DNA of 64,000 nucleotides from Acanthococcus lagerstroemiae (taxonomy: Eukaryota; Arthropoda; Insecta; Hemiptera; Eriococcidae): assembly GCA_031841125.1 (NCBI GenBank), contig CM063106.1:11408001-11472000 (forward strand), in the 5' to 3' direction. A program made the translations under genes and the position numbers. Every line of letters starts with the position of its first letter. Within the stretch, counting starts at the first letter, position 1. The notes under the pieces were generated by a model. It saw only the letters and a list, made by a program, of their open reading frames with translations, did no database searches and had not been told where the DNA came from. This document shows, one piece after another, positions 10,880 to 23,912 of this stretch.

Positions 10880-13490
10880 AGAAAAACTAAGGGTATTGTA
10901 ATACACGTTGAAATTTCCTCGAAAATGGTGATCCAGTTGCAGGGCCGACGAAAGTCCAGTTGCTACTAGAGCACGTGCACTAGGCTGGATTTTCTATCCG
11001 TTGAAGAACCCGCATTTTTAATTTAAATTAAAAAAATAATTTTTTAAAACTTATCGGTACCTATTGGATGTTTTTGTTTCAATTTTCTTGTGTGGGGGAG
11101 GGGGCAGGGTTCCTCATTCAGAAGTTTTGTATCTGCTCCAGGTGAGAAAAGACCGCCTGCCCTGTTCAGTCGAGAATCCAGTTGAGTTGCAAAAATGTGC
11201 TAGCGCATTGAACTTTGGAAGATATTTTGCTTTTCAACATCAGTAAGAAAATTGGGAGCAGTACAAATTGTTCAAAGCTTCAAGTATTTCTTGTTATCTA
11301 CTCGCTCAGCTGCCTTCTTGTGGGCCTAACAATAGTAGAGTACTGGGAGAAGACTTGAATTCTTACACAGCCTGAACTACTCTTCTCCAAATAGCTCCCA
11401 GGCTCCACCGCTGGTTAGACTCGCCTCCTCCGTTCAAATCTGATAATCAATTTTTGAACAACGAAACTGTTAAGCGTCCCTGAACATAAGTGCGAAAAGA
11501 CCTGAAGAGGGCTGAGTTATGAAACTGTAGAGCGAAATAGTGACCAATTTATTGGAGTGTCTGCAAAAAAAAACAACGTAATTTTTGCCTTATTTTCAGT
11601 GTTGCTGGTAGAATATTTGTATTTGTATTTTCTTCTCACTTTCTGATGGTAGAACAGAACTTTTTGATGAAAAATGGAAAAATTCCGAGCATTCGGATTT
11701 CGTTGTGGAGGGTTGAACCGAGGTAGAAGTCCTTAGCTGCCGATCTCTCTAGTCTGACCCGAAAGCAGTGTATCGAGTGCATCAGAGCTAAATGTAAACA
11801 ATCTTATGGCGAGAAAAACTCGAGTTATATTCGTTGATGACGCTGTGGGGAGGGGGAGCTATATAGTAATAAAAATTACACGGTAGAAGAGGAAAAGATC
11901 GCCGCGAAACCACGTTTACGTCGAAGCACCGTTCTTCGGAAACCAGTGCGTCTCCGCGGACTGCCACCGAGAGAGGTAGCGGAAGGATACACTCTGTCAT
12001 TGTACATCATCATTACCAATTTGTTACGGTACCGGTTAGTAGCACTATGCACTGGCCCGGATCATTCACTGGGTTCTTGCTCTTGATTTATGTACGAAAA
12101 CCGCACAGCGTACAACAACAATGATGGGGAATTTGTTTTTTCCTTCCTCGACGTCGATGATGAAAGCCCACTGAGATGTTGCCAGCGTGGATACTTGAAC
12201 ACGGAATAGCTGTGAGCCGCGACTAAAATGTCTTTTCGAGACTTCTCAAGACACGTAAGATTCGATACAGACTCGTGAGCGCTGCTGACAAGGCACCTTA
12301 ATGTCCTCATTACTGCAGTGATGCTGTTTGAGATTCGTCAAGACTCGAAACGACTCCGCTGATCTGAATAAATCGATTCAACTCTTAGTATTGCAGGTTG
12401 ATAGCTGCGACATGACACATTTTCATGTTTGGGTTTCTGTACCAGAAATTTATGTAGAGAAAATCCGGGCCGGGGGCAGAACAAAAGTGTCATTTTTCTT
12501 AGGTCCTTCTCGGAAATCTTGATAGTATGCTTAAAACCTCCAAAAAAGTAATCAAAATCCAGGCTCCTAGAAATTTTGGGCCTGGGGGAATCCTCCCTTC
12601 CCCCCTCTTATCAGGCCTGGTTCTCAATCGTGAAGATGGGTGTTATCGAGGTGGTATGTTAGTCCTCAAAGCGTCCTGAAGCTTCGTTTTCTGTTTTTCG
12701 CAAAAGAACTTGCATTTCATGTAATCGCCCATCAGCTCGTATAACACGAAGTGACTTCTGACAATGCAAACAAGATTCGCAGTAATATGCGACAATGTTC
12801 CTGTTAAACCCTTTTTACTAAGTCGAGTTACTCCCGATATTATAAGTCTGTAATATGATTAAGCATGCCGGAAACGTCGAGCCTTTTCCGAGAGAAGGGT
12901 ATAAAGCATTTGATTCTAAATTAATGTACAAGGCCGGTCAAAATTGAATTTGACTGTGAAGGCGTGTTCCATGTCGACCCCTCTCCCTCTGCTTACGTTG
13001 GCAACAAGCTTATGTGTCAACAACTCAGCGCTTTCGCACTATTGCCGTATTCCTGGGAATTGCGGCACAAAAAAAAAGGAAGAATATAGATAGAGCTCGC
13101 TGAGCGATCTTTAGGATCTTACGTCAGGTATTTATAAATATACAGTTAACGTTTTTTTTTCTCTTATTTTTCTCTTCTTCTTCAACGACCACCCAATTCA
13201 CACCGTCGATCTTTCACACCGCCACCATTAATCTCGGCGTTTAAGGACCACTTTACCTTACCGATCTCAGATAGGTTTACGACTTCAACCAATTTATAAT
13301 CGTGACCACACGGATTAAAACCTCCATCTAAGTTTCGGTATATCGCTCGCGGTAAACCTTTATTTCTTTATTACATTTTATAAACTTCATATATACCTAT
13401 ACTTTGGTAAACGTGTGTTCTGTTCACAAATCAACTAACATACAAAATTCTTTGATGTCACAATTTTGAGTATTTTCGGAGCTGAATTTT
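10880..13490. other. no recognisable gene
   Basis: Short unrelated ORFs only. There is a G/C-tract region near 12,470-12,620 with GGGCCGGGGG and CCCTTCCCCCC resembling interiors of the G/C-tract repeats elsewhere in the window, but I could not define its ends. Confidence 0.45.
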
Positions 13491-13493
13491 CAG

Positions 13494-13714
13494 TACCGTT
13501 AAATGGGGTATCTGTAGCCGGGCAACTTATAACGCGCCAGTAGACATGCGTACGAGCCATCTTACTTGCCCACTTGAGCTATAATCCCTCAAGTTCTTCT
13601 TTCGCTTATGAGGTTCGGTTATAAACGGTCGGTATTCATGAATAGAAATACTATGTAAGCCTTTTGGTGCGTTCTACGTTACACGGCTGTTTCAAGATAC
13701 CCCAGTTGACGGTA
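13494..13714. mobile_element. fold-back MITE, family 1, copy 1
   Basis: Begins TACCGTTAAATGGGGTATCT and ends with its near-perfect reverse complement (AGATACCCCAGTTGACGGTA): 18 of 20 positions match. About 220 bp long. A second copy lies at 18,026-18,239, which confirms a dispersed family. No coding capacity. Confidence 0.75.
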
Positions 13715-14089
13715 GGTTTCCTCTGAATGAGACTCCGAATATTTGAAGAACAGACATCAAATTTGTGTGAGAAATCATGAGTTCAAATAAACATAGTTTA
13801 ATGTAGTCTGAGTTGTACAGAACTATCGCAGAATTGCGGTTGGTCGCCAAATGAGGCTTTCGTGGGCATGTACTAGGCCGTAACGCGGTTATTGAATGAG
13901 TTTTAGTACCTCCCCCCCCCCAAAAAAAAAAAAATTGTGTCACCGTGTTTCAGATATTTTTATGCAGTCATACACAACGAACGTGCAAAATAACAAGTTC
14001 GAAAAAGTTCTAAAAAAATAACTTATGCTGCTAGAAAAAGAAAGTATAGGTAGTACACAGTCGAAAGCAAAATTTCAGCCAAGACAATG

Positions 14090-16440
14090 AGTCTAACTTG
14101 AAAAAGAAACGTTCTGGAAAATAGCAACAATATTAAAAGAAAGAACAGAACTTCCGGATTTCAGGAAAACAGTTAAAAGAGAAATTTGTTCAGACTTAAG
14201 AAAGTATAATGAAAAGAAAATTCAAGAAATTATTGAAAATCCCGGATTTGGTAAGGAAGCCAGAAAAGAGTTGTGTGAACAAAACTTGATTCCCAAGATT
14301 AGCAATCCTAAGGGGAACTTTGAGTTTGATAGGAACAAAATAGAAATTGCCGCAGAATTTTGTAAAAACTTAGATGCAAAAGACCCAAATGAAGAAGAAC
14401 TTCTGGTTTTTGGGAACAATAATCGCGAGTCATTTCCCATAACAATAAAAGAGGAAGAAAAATCAATCAACAACTAAAAACAATAAAAAAAAAAAAAAAA
14501 AAAAAAAACTTAGACCGGACAGAATAAGTAATATCATTCTAAAAACCTTTGTCAACGAATTAGCGAAATCAGTGGTTCAGTTATTCAGTGCAATTGCTAT
14601 AGCAGGAATAATTTCAACCCAGGGGAAAGTAACGGAAATTATCTTGCTTCACAAAAAAAGGTAACAGAGCAGATATGAATATCGATGGGCTCATAAGCTC
14701 GACGTCTATTGTAGGAAGGGTCTTTGTAAAAGTAATTAAAAACATAATGTGTAATCAATTGGGAAATAGAGCTAGAGTACTGAACAGGCAAGTTTTAGAA
14801 GGGAGAGGTCCATTGCAGATCAAATTTTCGTCATTAAACAATTAATAGAAGAGGCAAACAAGTATAAAATATGAAGTGGAACATTTTATTAATTGATTTT
14901 CAGTAAGCATTCGACTCGGTTTATCTCTCCTATCTTTGAAAAGCATTAGCTAAACAGGGAATCTCTGAAAAAGTATCAAAATTACGCAATATATAGACTC
15001 AAAGACTAAAATTAAAACGGGTAAAACGAATCTATCGTTTTGGATCATCAGGGGGGTAAAACAGGGGTCAGGGATGTTAAAGCGAAGCCACAAGTAGCTT
15101 AAGCTGAAATTAAGTCACAATTTTGGTCGTTGTTTATTAAGCTAAAAGCTAGCCAGGCGAATTGGACACTGTTCAGCAAAAAAGAACCAACTAGCAAAAT
15201 CCGATTTTTGAGAACACGTGATTCGAAGTTCAAGAGCCATGTAGTAACTATATGACATTGCGTTTACTGATAAGCTTTCTTCAACGTGAGTACACATTTT
15301 TGAATCAGGGGCCCAATTATGAAAAATTCTACGTTTTACGCTCTTTCCAACGATACTGATAACTCATTTTTTTTACAAATGTTAGTTGGTTCCCTTTTGT
15401 TGTACAGCGTCCAGTTCTGCAAGTCGGCTTTCAACCTAGGAAGTCTGCCATAGGCTAGGTTTTGTGGCTTAAACCTATCAATTCAGCTAATGCCAAAAAT
15501 CAAAGAAAAAGCCATCAGCTAAGCTTAAGACAGTGACTATTGACTTGACACCCCTGACAGACGGATCCCCTCTCTCCCAAACTATGTAATAGTATAATCG
15601 AGGAAGTATTTTGAGAAATAGAATGGGAAAAGAGGGGGATAAAAATAATTGGAAGATGGCTCAACAACTTGAAGTTTGCCGATGATGTGGCTCCTATCTC
15701 CCGAAATGATCACAAGTGCGAGATATGGTCATTTTTTGGCGAAACCAAGAAGAAAGCAAGTTTGAAAATTAACTCCAACAAAATCAGTGCTCCTTTCAAA
15801 TTAAAAAGAAAACCGAATGTAAAAGTAGATGAAATTTCGATAAAACTGGCAAATGAAGCTATATATCGAGTTCAAGTAACTTCCTGTGAAGACAGTCTTG
15901 AAAAAAAACTTCGCAACAGGAAATCGCAGCCTTGGAGAAATAATTACTGGAATCTGAGTAATGTAAATAAAAACAAGATGCCTTTAGAACTAAAAGTTTT
16001 GGAAGCATGTACCATTCCCTCTCTAATATAGGAAGCTCAAACGTGAAATATCACAAAAACCCAATGAAATAAACTTGCTAAAATACAAATAGCCATGGAA
16101 AGGTCTCTGATAGGAGTAAGACGAAAAAATCGCATAAAAAATACGTTTATAAGGAGCACAACTATATAGCCAAAGATTGCGAGTATAGCATAAAGAAGAT
16201 GAAAATAAAATATGCTGGACATATGGCAAGACTTAAAAAATACATATGGGAAAACAAGTGTTAGACTTGACACCCTCGGACTTCACATAGAAAGTGGACT
16301 GACCAAAAGCCAGATGACGAAATTAAAAAGTTCGAGGGGATAGCATGGACAAGAGATGCGGAAACACGTAATCGCTGGATAAGTGGAGGAGGTCTACACC
16401 CAACGGTGGGCTTATTAAAAATTGAAAAAATGAACTGTAA
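14090..16440 (+). pseudogene. APE-type LINE (RTE/Jockey-like) ORF2 remnant
   Basis: A decayed non-LTR retrotransposon. The frame from about 14,090 (including the ORF to 14,477) reads the linker before reverse transcriptase with KKIQEIIENP and FDRNKIEIAAEFCKNL. RT pieces follow: RADMN and STSIVGRVFVKVIKN (about 14,670-14,745), then IRGVKQG at about 15,046-15,067. After a foreign insertion (15,069-15,556) the RT resumes with TDPLSPKL and, near 15,670, FADDVAPIS, the YADD-type catalytic box. The distal end around 16,300-16,430 reads DDEIKKFEGIAWTRDAETRN and RWISGG, a conserved LINE C-terminus. Many stops and frameshifts, and a long A tract near 14,489, show it is dead. Clade assignment is uncertain. 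Confidence 0.75.
15069..15556. mobile_element. hAT-like MITE nested in the LINE reverse transcriptase
   Basis: The termini are CAGGGATGTTAA (15,069) and TTGACACCCCTG (15,556); CAGGGGTGTCAA is a classical hAT terminus. The insertion splits the LINE motif KQG/DPLSP exactly. Flanks ACAGGGGT (15,061-15,068) and ACAGACGG (15,557-15,564) fit a diverged 8-bp target duplication (5 of 8 positions). No transposase is encoded in its 488 bp. Confidence 0.75.
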
Positions 16441-16449
16441 ATAGTGTCG

Positions 16450-18020
16450 AATAATGTTGAGAAATAAAGACTGTTATTCTTATTATACAATCATAACGAA
16501 TCTGCAAACATTTATCTCAGAATTATGAAAACACAGTCCTAAGGGGAATCTTTGCATAGTGTTATAGCTAGTTTTAATACAGTCAAAAGGAGCTTTAACG
16601 CGCAGTGTTGATAAGTATTAACATAGTTCCACTATAGCTATAGCCGGACACTTATTAAAACTTCAGCCTCTATATGTGGAAAAGTCGAGGAAAATTTCTC
16701 ATTTTACTTTTTACGTACTGAGCACATGATAGGGAGTAGAATAGAAGGATGCAGAGGAAAATGTATTTACAACGTATAAATGGTGTAGCAGAGGGATGGG
16801 GTCGAGGGAGTCTGGACCCTTCCCTTTGCGATTCCGTCAAATAGTGTTTTTCTAATTTGAGCACTCCCTCTAACACACCTCCCCTTTCTTCTTTGGTCAA
16901 GATCAGACCCCCTCGAACACTTAGCTGGCTACGCCTCTGTAACAGTGATGGAAAGGTCACATCCTTGGAGCTCCCTGTTCCTCATTTTTGAATAACAGGT
17001 CTCGTCTACATTTCGGAATTTAACAAAAAACAGTTCTCTCGTCTAAATTTCGGAATCCGACGGTTAGAGCATGAAGATGGTATACTCGTACGTCGTAGAC
17101 CTGGAGCATTAAGCATAACTTACTGCCTATAGAATGGTGGCAGTTTAATAGGAGCAGAATATTGCATACCACACGTGCCCGAGGAAACGTTACACATTCG
17201 AGATAATGGTCTTGCACCGTACACGTGTGACAGTGTTCCGCAACATTAAGTCAACAATCGATCGTGAGACACTTTTAGGTGTATATTTATCACCCATCGC
17301 AGAAATTGAATACCAAGATCCAAACGTCAACGTAAAAATCGGGACCGTTTTGGTTTCATAGTAATTATTTTCTCTTCGTGAACTTGGTGACGTCGAATCG
17401 AACTTTCAGATATTAGTGCACATTAGCAGAAAATTAAAATGGAACTTTCCCTGATCAGGAAAACGATAAAACTTGGGAATCCAAACTGATCATGTCATTG
17501 TTGTAGGTTACGTGTTGTCTTCGGGAAAAAAAATGAATAAACGTATTCTTCGGTTTCATGAATTATTAATAATGAGTGAGAGAGACGGAAGGAATGAAAA
17601 AAAGAACTACAAACGCGTTTATATTGTTGTGTCGCGACAACACATGCAGCTACAGCGGTGACAGCAGCCTGAATATCATCCTCACTTAATGTGCGTACTA
17701 TGTTTCACCTTCACAGTATCTTATTGACTTAATCTTTTCAATTCGTAAAAATACTAGACTTACAATGTTTTCATTTTCGAATTGCGACGAAATATCGCGT
17801 ACAATTTGGCAAATTGTGGGCTTCTAATCAGAGCTGCAGTAATGGGAGATGAAGGTATGTTTCTCCCCTCCCTCCTTCAGTAGTGTTTCAATATTCATCA
17901 CTCGGTAAAATCTAATAGCCAATTGATGACATAGAAACATTTTTTTTTTTTTTTTTAAGGTTTTCAACTGGACTGCTGTATCTTTGAATCTACATTTGTT
18001 CTCAAAGTGTAAACAAAAGA
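16450..18020. other. no recognisable gene
   Basis: Short random ORFs only. A possible short transposon-like end (GGCTACGCCTCTG near 16,930) resembles the CAGTGGCGTAGC type of terminus, but no matching left end could be fixed. Confidence 0.4.
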
Positions 18021-18025
18021 CTAGT

Positions 18026-18239
18026 TACCGTTAAATGGGGTATCTTGGAACAGCCAGATAACTTAGAATGCACCAGCAGACATGCGTGCGAGGTACCTAA
18101 CTTGCATACTTAAGCTAATCCCGCAAGCCCTCCTCTCATTTATGATTCCCAATAGTAAACGGTCGGAATTCACGAGTATGTGTGAACCTTTTAGCGGGTT
18201 TTAAGTTACACGGCTGTCCCAAGATACCCTAGTTGATGG
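18026..18239. mobile_element. fold-back MITE, family 1, copy 2
   Basis: Starts TACCGTTAAATGGGGTATCT (identical to the copy at 13,494) and ends in an inverted terminus TACCCTAGTTGATGGA. Internal blocks such as AAACGGTCGG and TTACACGGCTGT are shared with the first copy. About 214 bp, no coding capacity. Confidence 0.75.
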
Positions 18240-18299
18240 AACGCGCTGCAGCGCAATACAGACCAGACAGCGATAACCTACAATGACAACTTTAGTCTT

Positions 18300-19810
18300 T
18301 GTAGAAGTTACAAACTAGTTTGAAAACATGCTGAAGGATGAACTCGAGACAGTACTTGAGAACTGCAAATGGAATTTAGCACAGAAATAGATAGTAGATA
18401 GATACCTATTCAATTAGAACTACTGGCAATTAAATAACACATACTACGGAGAAACATAGAATGACGATAGGAATAGGATCACCTTTGTCTTCCATTTTAG
18501 CTTATATCTACATGAACAATTTTGAAAACGTCATAAACAGAAACACCCAAAAACGCAACGTGAAACTGTGGCAAAGGTTTGTGACGACATCTTGGATCAT
18601 ATGGACAGGGACTGGCGGACAACTAGACCATGTTACAGAAACAGACAACAGCAAATCACCGGTGTAGGATGGTCTCAATCTAGAAGGGAGGTCAGTGGAT
18701 TGGGGTCGGAGTGACTTTTGTAGGATATCATTGCTGTAATTACTTAATGCGCTAAAATTCATTCTAAATGCTTTTTTTGACAGCGTTGGGGGAGGAGGGA
18801 CACCCCCGTGCTCATGTCGGTGCAGAGAATTCACTATAGAAGAAGGATTACTTGGACTTGAAGATACAGTCAAACAATAATAAAATACAGAACAAAGTAC
18901 ATAGAAAAACAACACACCCGAACAATACTACCAAACGACTCATACCATCACCATAAAAACAAAATGGACAACTACTGCCACAGAGCAATCACAGTACTAG
19001 AAGACAACAACGAAACACAAACTAACATGAAAACACAAACCGTCATCGACAGCAATTACCAACCACAAATTGTTGACAGCATATAGTGAACAGAATAACA
19101 GAAGAATGACCAACGCCTCAAACAGAGAAAAAGACAAATACAAAGGTGCAATGCCATAAGTAGGAAAATGAACAAAAAACGGCAATGACTGTTGATCTAA
19201 TACAGCATAAAACTTGAAATAGCCAACCAGTGACCAAACTAATTATTTAAGTACTTCTTACAAAACCGAGGGGAAAGACAGGGACGATTGTAGTAATGTT
19301 TACAGACTAGACTGTGAAGACTGCAACATGACATTGGAGAAACCAGTGGCGTAGCCGGGGGGGGGGGATTGGGGGATGAATCCCTCCGCCTTGAGATGAG
19401 CATTTCTTATATGCTGGCAGTATCACAGTAAATGCGCGAAATGAAATTCAGATGCATAATTGAAGTTGAAAAGCACAACATACGGATACGTCAATATAAA
19501 AACATGCAGTTCATATTAGGTGGACTCCCCCCCCCACCCCTTGGGAAAATCCTAGCTACGCCACTGGGAGAAACAGAACGGAAATTCATAACAAGAATGA
19601 AACAACATAAGAGATCATAATAGGTCAAGGACAACGAATCACTTTGTGGGAAACACTTGATTGACCATAAACATGACAAACTGATTGACAAATTAAAATA
19701 CTAATAATTAAGAAATTACAAGAACAAATGGGAATCAAAGAAATGAAGAGAGAACAAAACAGTATAACAATGAACACAATCCCAAAACTTGACAAAAATT
19801 ATTTTTCACA
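18300..19810 (+). pseudogene. Penelope-like retroelement remnant
   Basis: Broken reverse transcriptase plus GIY-YIG endonuclease typical of Penelope-like elements. Near 18,470 the frame reads IGSPLSSILAYIYMNNFE, the family's GSPLSP motif region, followed by an altered catalytic segment. Around 19,150-19,330 degraded pieces read KGAMP, a TNYLSTS-like block, then VYRLDCEDCNMTLE. This is cut by a MITE (19,344-19,566) and resumes with ETERKFITRMKQHK, so the uninterrupted motif would correspond to the endonuclease's C-C-x-YIG-E-T-R-F-R-H region. Stops throughout show it is inactive. The segment 18,660-18,840 is not alignable by eye and may be another insertion. Confidence 0.7.
19344..19566. mobile_element. 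hAT-like MITE with perfect 8-bp target duplication
   Basis: Left terminus CAGTGGCGTAGC and right terminus GCTACGCCACTG are perfect inverted repeats. The flanks 19,336-19,343 and 19,567-19,574 are both GGAGAAAC, a perfect 8-bp duplication diagnostic of hAT-type insertion. An 11-G tract (19,357-19,367) lies near the left end and a C tract near the right end. Inserted in the Penelope endonuclease remnant. Confidence 0.9.
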
Positions 19811-20339
19811 CTAATAGCAAACCAACCAGCAGTGGAGTGTGTTTTAAGATGGCGCACTGCCTAAGATGACACACTTGCAAATTTCACGCAAGTGACAATA
19901 CTGATGTGTCAAAACTGACTTCGCGCCGCCCTTCTAACGTAAACACATCCGTTCATAGGATAGGATTGTCTTACTTTCGCTATAATTTCGTGTTGTTTTT
20001 TATATGTGTAAATTTGATTTTTTCTATTTTATACCGGAAATGTTCTCGAATTTCTGTTTTCACAAAACATGAGTGTGAATATCGCATCATGTTCAAAATT
20101 TTATCTACTTTTTAATGAACTAATCTGAATTTAGTCTTGGTCGCTGTTTATCAATAATTATTTAAATTTCGAAGAAATTCAACTCAGCCTCAGATCACGC
20201 AACAACAGCCACCAAAACGAAAGTGTAATGATGAGAATTTATTAACCGAAGCCTAAAAAAAAAGAGTTGAACGAGGTGAAAGTCAAAGGAGTGTAGCTTG
20301 AGTACGTTTTTATCCGTCTTTACTTGAAATTTGAAGGTG

Positions 20340-20757
20340 TGCCATCTTAGGAACACATGTCTGAAGATGGCGCATTCGACTTTCCTTCACAATTTTAATT
20401 ACTGAGGGAAAAGTTTGGGAGTGAATGACCCAAAACTTTGGAAATATCTAGTAGACATTCAAAGAACCTTTCTATCAGATTTTAATACATTTTGGTCTCT
20501 TGGCGAAATTGGCATTTAAAAAAAAAAGTGTGCCATATTAGGAATAGGGTTGCGGCATCTTAGGAACACTTGTTAAGATGGCGCATTTAACTTTTCTTCA
20601 GAATTTCAATTAGTGAGGGAAGAGGTTGGAAGTGAATGACGCATAACTTTGGGTACAAGTAGTAGATAGTCGAAAGAACGTTCCATCAATTTTTTATTCA
20701 TTTTAGTCCCATATATTAGGAGAAATCGGCATTCATAAAAAAGTGTGCCATCTTAGG
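20340..20757. repeat. tandem duplication, unit about 210 bp
   Basis: Two consecutive copies each begin with a GCCATCTTAGGAACAC / GGCATCTTAGGAACAC block, continue through AAGATGGCGCATT and GTGAGGGAA-type sequence, and end in GTGTGCCAT. The words TAAGATGGCGCA and CTAAGATGACAC at about 19,846 indicate that the family extends upstream. No ORF; satellite-like. Confidence 0.7.
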
Positions 20758-20769
20758 TCAGCCTCCCCT

Positions 20770-23200
20770 ATTCGACAACTGAGATCTGTCCACCAGACTA
20801 TCATTAACAAATCAGAACACATGATATGACAAGACAGTTTATCATATGGTACTACCTTAACAAATAATATGTATAGTGTGTTACTGACAGCCTTTTGCTT
20901 CAGCCGAAAATGAAAAAAGCAGGCTGTTTTCTAAGTGAAATTGGTTCAAACTTCAATGACGGAACTTTTTGGTCAACATTTTGGCTGTCTACATTCTCTA
21001 ACTTTTCCAACTACGGCCCTGTTTCTAATACCCCCTCTAGAGGCCGTGAAGAGGAAATTTGGGCCAAGGGCAAATGTTGGCCTGGCCCTTTATAACCGTG
21101 GAATATGCAATACGAATCCGCGAGTGGAGTAAGCGAAAAAAATGTTCGCCTTTTTATTAAATTTCATACTTCGATCTACCATTTTTTTTTCTTTATTTTC
21201 AGTTCGTTGAAAAAATTGGTATGTTCCTTAGTAAAGGCCGAGTCCCGGAGTAAACTTCCCCAGCTACGTCCCCCTCTCGACAGACTTTGCCCCTTCTACC
21301 ACATACTAATACCTTAGTATGTTTTAAGTAGAAACATTAGGCGAGTTGGCGACACGTCGAATCAACCGCAACGAATATTTTCAATTCCATCGATTGTTTT
21401 GTACTGTAATTTAATTTTAACAGGCGTGAAATTAATTTCTACGGATTCGACGTCGCCTTCCTCAGTTCAGTACATTGTGGTGGTGAGCATAACGAAATCT
21501 CGTTTATGCGTTTGTATTGTATCACAGTGAAATCGTTTAGAGGATTAAAAAGTTATTGACTTTGAGAAAGAGTGGTATAGACCAACTCTTAGATTGCGAA
21601 TAAGTACGTATATTTTCGTCACCGTTGTGGAGAGATAAACCGAGCCCGAAGAAAATTGTTTTTCGGTTGCTGGAAAATAAAGAAAATGTTTACGATATTT
21701 AGGGACGTAGTAAAACGATGTTCTTATTTGAAGAGTTGAATAACGAGTGTACGAGTCTTAAATAGTATGTAAGTTACCGAGTTCGAATTGAGTGTAATTC
21801 AGTCTCGAAGGGTCTAAATTAGTTTCAACAGATGAGGACTCTTCACCACTCGTTGCAATTTGTACTGATTTTATACCAACATTACTTAATTTTTTTTTCT
21901 TTCAGCACGCAGACAGAGGTGAGCTATGAGGCAAGAATTTGTCTTCAACTTCGTATATGCATTTTTCAGAAACAAAGGCCATTTGACCCAAGTATCTGAA
22001 TCACAGTAATAATTGTTTTTTTTTTTTTTTTTAAACTCCCCCAAGTTTAAACCCGGTTTGTACAAATTCCAAGGTCCCTCTTATAACTGCCCGGTGACTA
22101 TGAGTCGAATAGTTCGCTTTATTTCTGTAGTATTCAGAGGAGTGGGGGAAGCTATTCAAAAATCTAATGACGGCCCTTTTCTTTCTTTGCTTATTTTCTG
22201 TTGAAAATGCAGTCCTAATTTCAGTTAAGGTATATGTGTGTAGAGGGGGGGGGCGAGAATCATTAGAAATCGGTGATCGAAATTTCCGAACAATCGGAGA
22301 TAACCTTATTCTGCAATATAAGACGTTGTACTTTTTTATTATTGATAAGCAATTGAGAAAGGAACCAAGCAGGATCTCAAAACGCTAAAATTCTGTTTCA
22401 TCAGGATCGCGAGATCCGTTCTGTTCTAAATAGGAGCCGTAGGTTCGCCAAATTGTCTTTTTTAAAGAAAAGATATTGAAATTATTCATCTTTTGTTTCG
22501 CCGAATCCAAACTATTAGGTGGAGTTGTTTGATCCATATTTCATATGGCTCCCAAAATGAAAATTTTATGTTTCAAATTAGATATGGACTTGACTTTAAC
22601 ATATCGAATTAGAGGGGTCGTTAATTTCGGTGATTGCCATAGATTCTCAGTCATATTCAGGTTTCAGTCTGCTCATTAAATTTCACTTGGGGGAGGAGGC
22701 ATTACTGCATTGGCGTGAAAAATCGATGTCAAAGTAAGGGTCGTTTAGGTCATTTTGTTCGAATATCCGATCAGATTTAGCAGGTAGAGGGCAGAAACCT
22801 ATACTTGGCAATTAAAGATTTTAATTATGTTTGTTTTTAAATTCGAAGTTACTTTTATACATATCATCGGGAAATTATGTCGAATGAAGTACAAATCTAT
22901 GAAAAGTTTAAATTTTCTCCTCCGTCATCTCACAGTGGGTTCGGAGACGACATGGGCAAAATCAATTAGACCTAAAAATACAAACTAAATTTAGATTTTT
23001 AGTCCCTGATCCCAATCAGTGCATCAAATTTTTGTTGTGAAACTCAACTTGGATCCTTGAAATCCAAATCTCACTTCACTGTTTTCTCAATTTTTTAATA
23101 GAGAAAGTTCTGTTTACATGAATTTATTGTTATAGAAAATTTGTGGGAACAGGAGTAGAAAGTCGTAGCGAAAATTGAAAATTGTCCCTTTCGCCTCACT
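20770..23200. other. no recognisable gene
   Basis: Intergenic or intronic sequence with short ORFs lacking family motifs, poly-T and G tracts (for example near 22,015 and 22,244), and no clear transposon ends. Confidence 0.45.
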
Positions 23201-23214
23201 GTGAGTTAAACACG

Positions 23215-23912
23215 ATTGAGTCGGTTAGAACCAAATGGGGCTAAGTCCAAAAATCGCACTTTCAGGAAGCGAAAAAAACTGTTTTATTCGAAAATTTGAA
23301 AATCGTTGAATAAATTCTTCAGGATGGTGGTAGAGGATCACAAGAGACAACTTTTAAGCTCGGTCCCGTCAAATAAAATTTTGATAGGCCGAAACTGGGG
23401 GGGGGGGCTCAAAGTTTTTGGACTTGACCCTTTTTGGTTCTGAACGATTTTTTTGCAGTTGTACGGCTCGCAATTGCCCCCCTCCTTTTTATCCAGACAT
23501 AAAGGGATTACTTTAGTCTTGGTCCCATTCCAATCAACCAAAAAATCCCTGCTTGTAAGACAAAAAGTTTTGAAGCTGCATTGGAAAATTGCGATTTCGT
23601 TTTTGAAAATAGCACTTTTCAGGTATACAAATGCAAAAAGAGGGGGGTGGGCCGGAATTTTTTATTTATTTCTATTTTTTACATTAAAATACACCTTTTT
23701 CAAACAATTTCTGGAAAAAATCAATTTTTTGAAAAAAAATTTATTACAAAAAAATAAAAGAAAGCGATGTTGCTAAAAAGCACTTTCCCAGCTGTTTCAC
23801 GAAGTTTCGACTACACCAGCAAATCCGCGATACTTCAATACCCCATAATCCGTGAAAAAAAGCAAAAACGACAAAAGTGGACTTAACCCCTTTTGGTTCT
23901 GACCGATTCAAT
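23215..23912. mobile_element. non-autonomous DNA element with about 30-bp inverted termini
   Basis: The left end (from 23,215) reads ATTGAGTCGGTTAGAACC and continues AAATGGGGCTAAGTCC. The reverse complement of the right end (to 23,912) reads ATTGAATCGGTCAGAACC and continues AAAAGGGGTTAAGTCC; about 26 of 31 positions match. A third copy of the terminal motif (GACCCTTTTTGGTTCTGA) sits internally near 23,425, after an 11-G tract. It encodes no transposase. Confidence 0.65.

Noticed and set aside
16037..16273. Minus-strand hydrophobic ORF
   Set aside because: Antisense of the LINE C-terminal region; no independent support.
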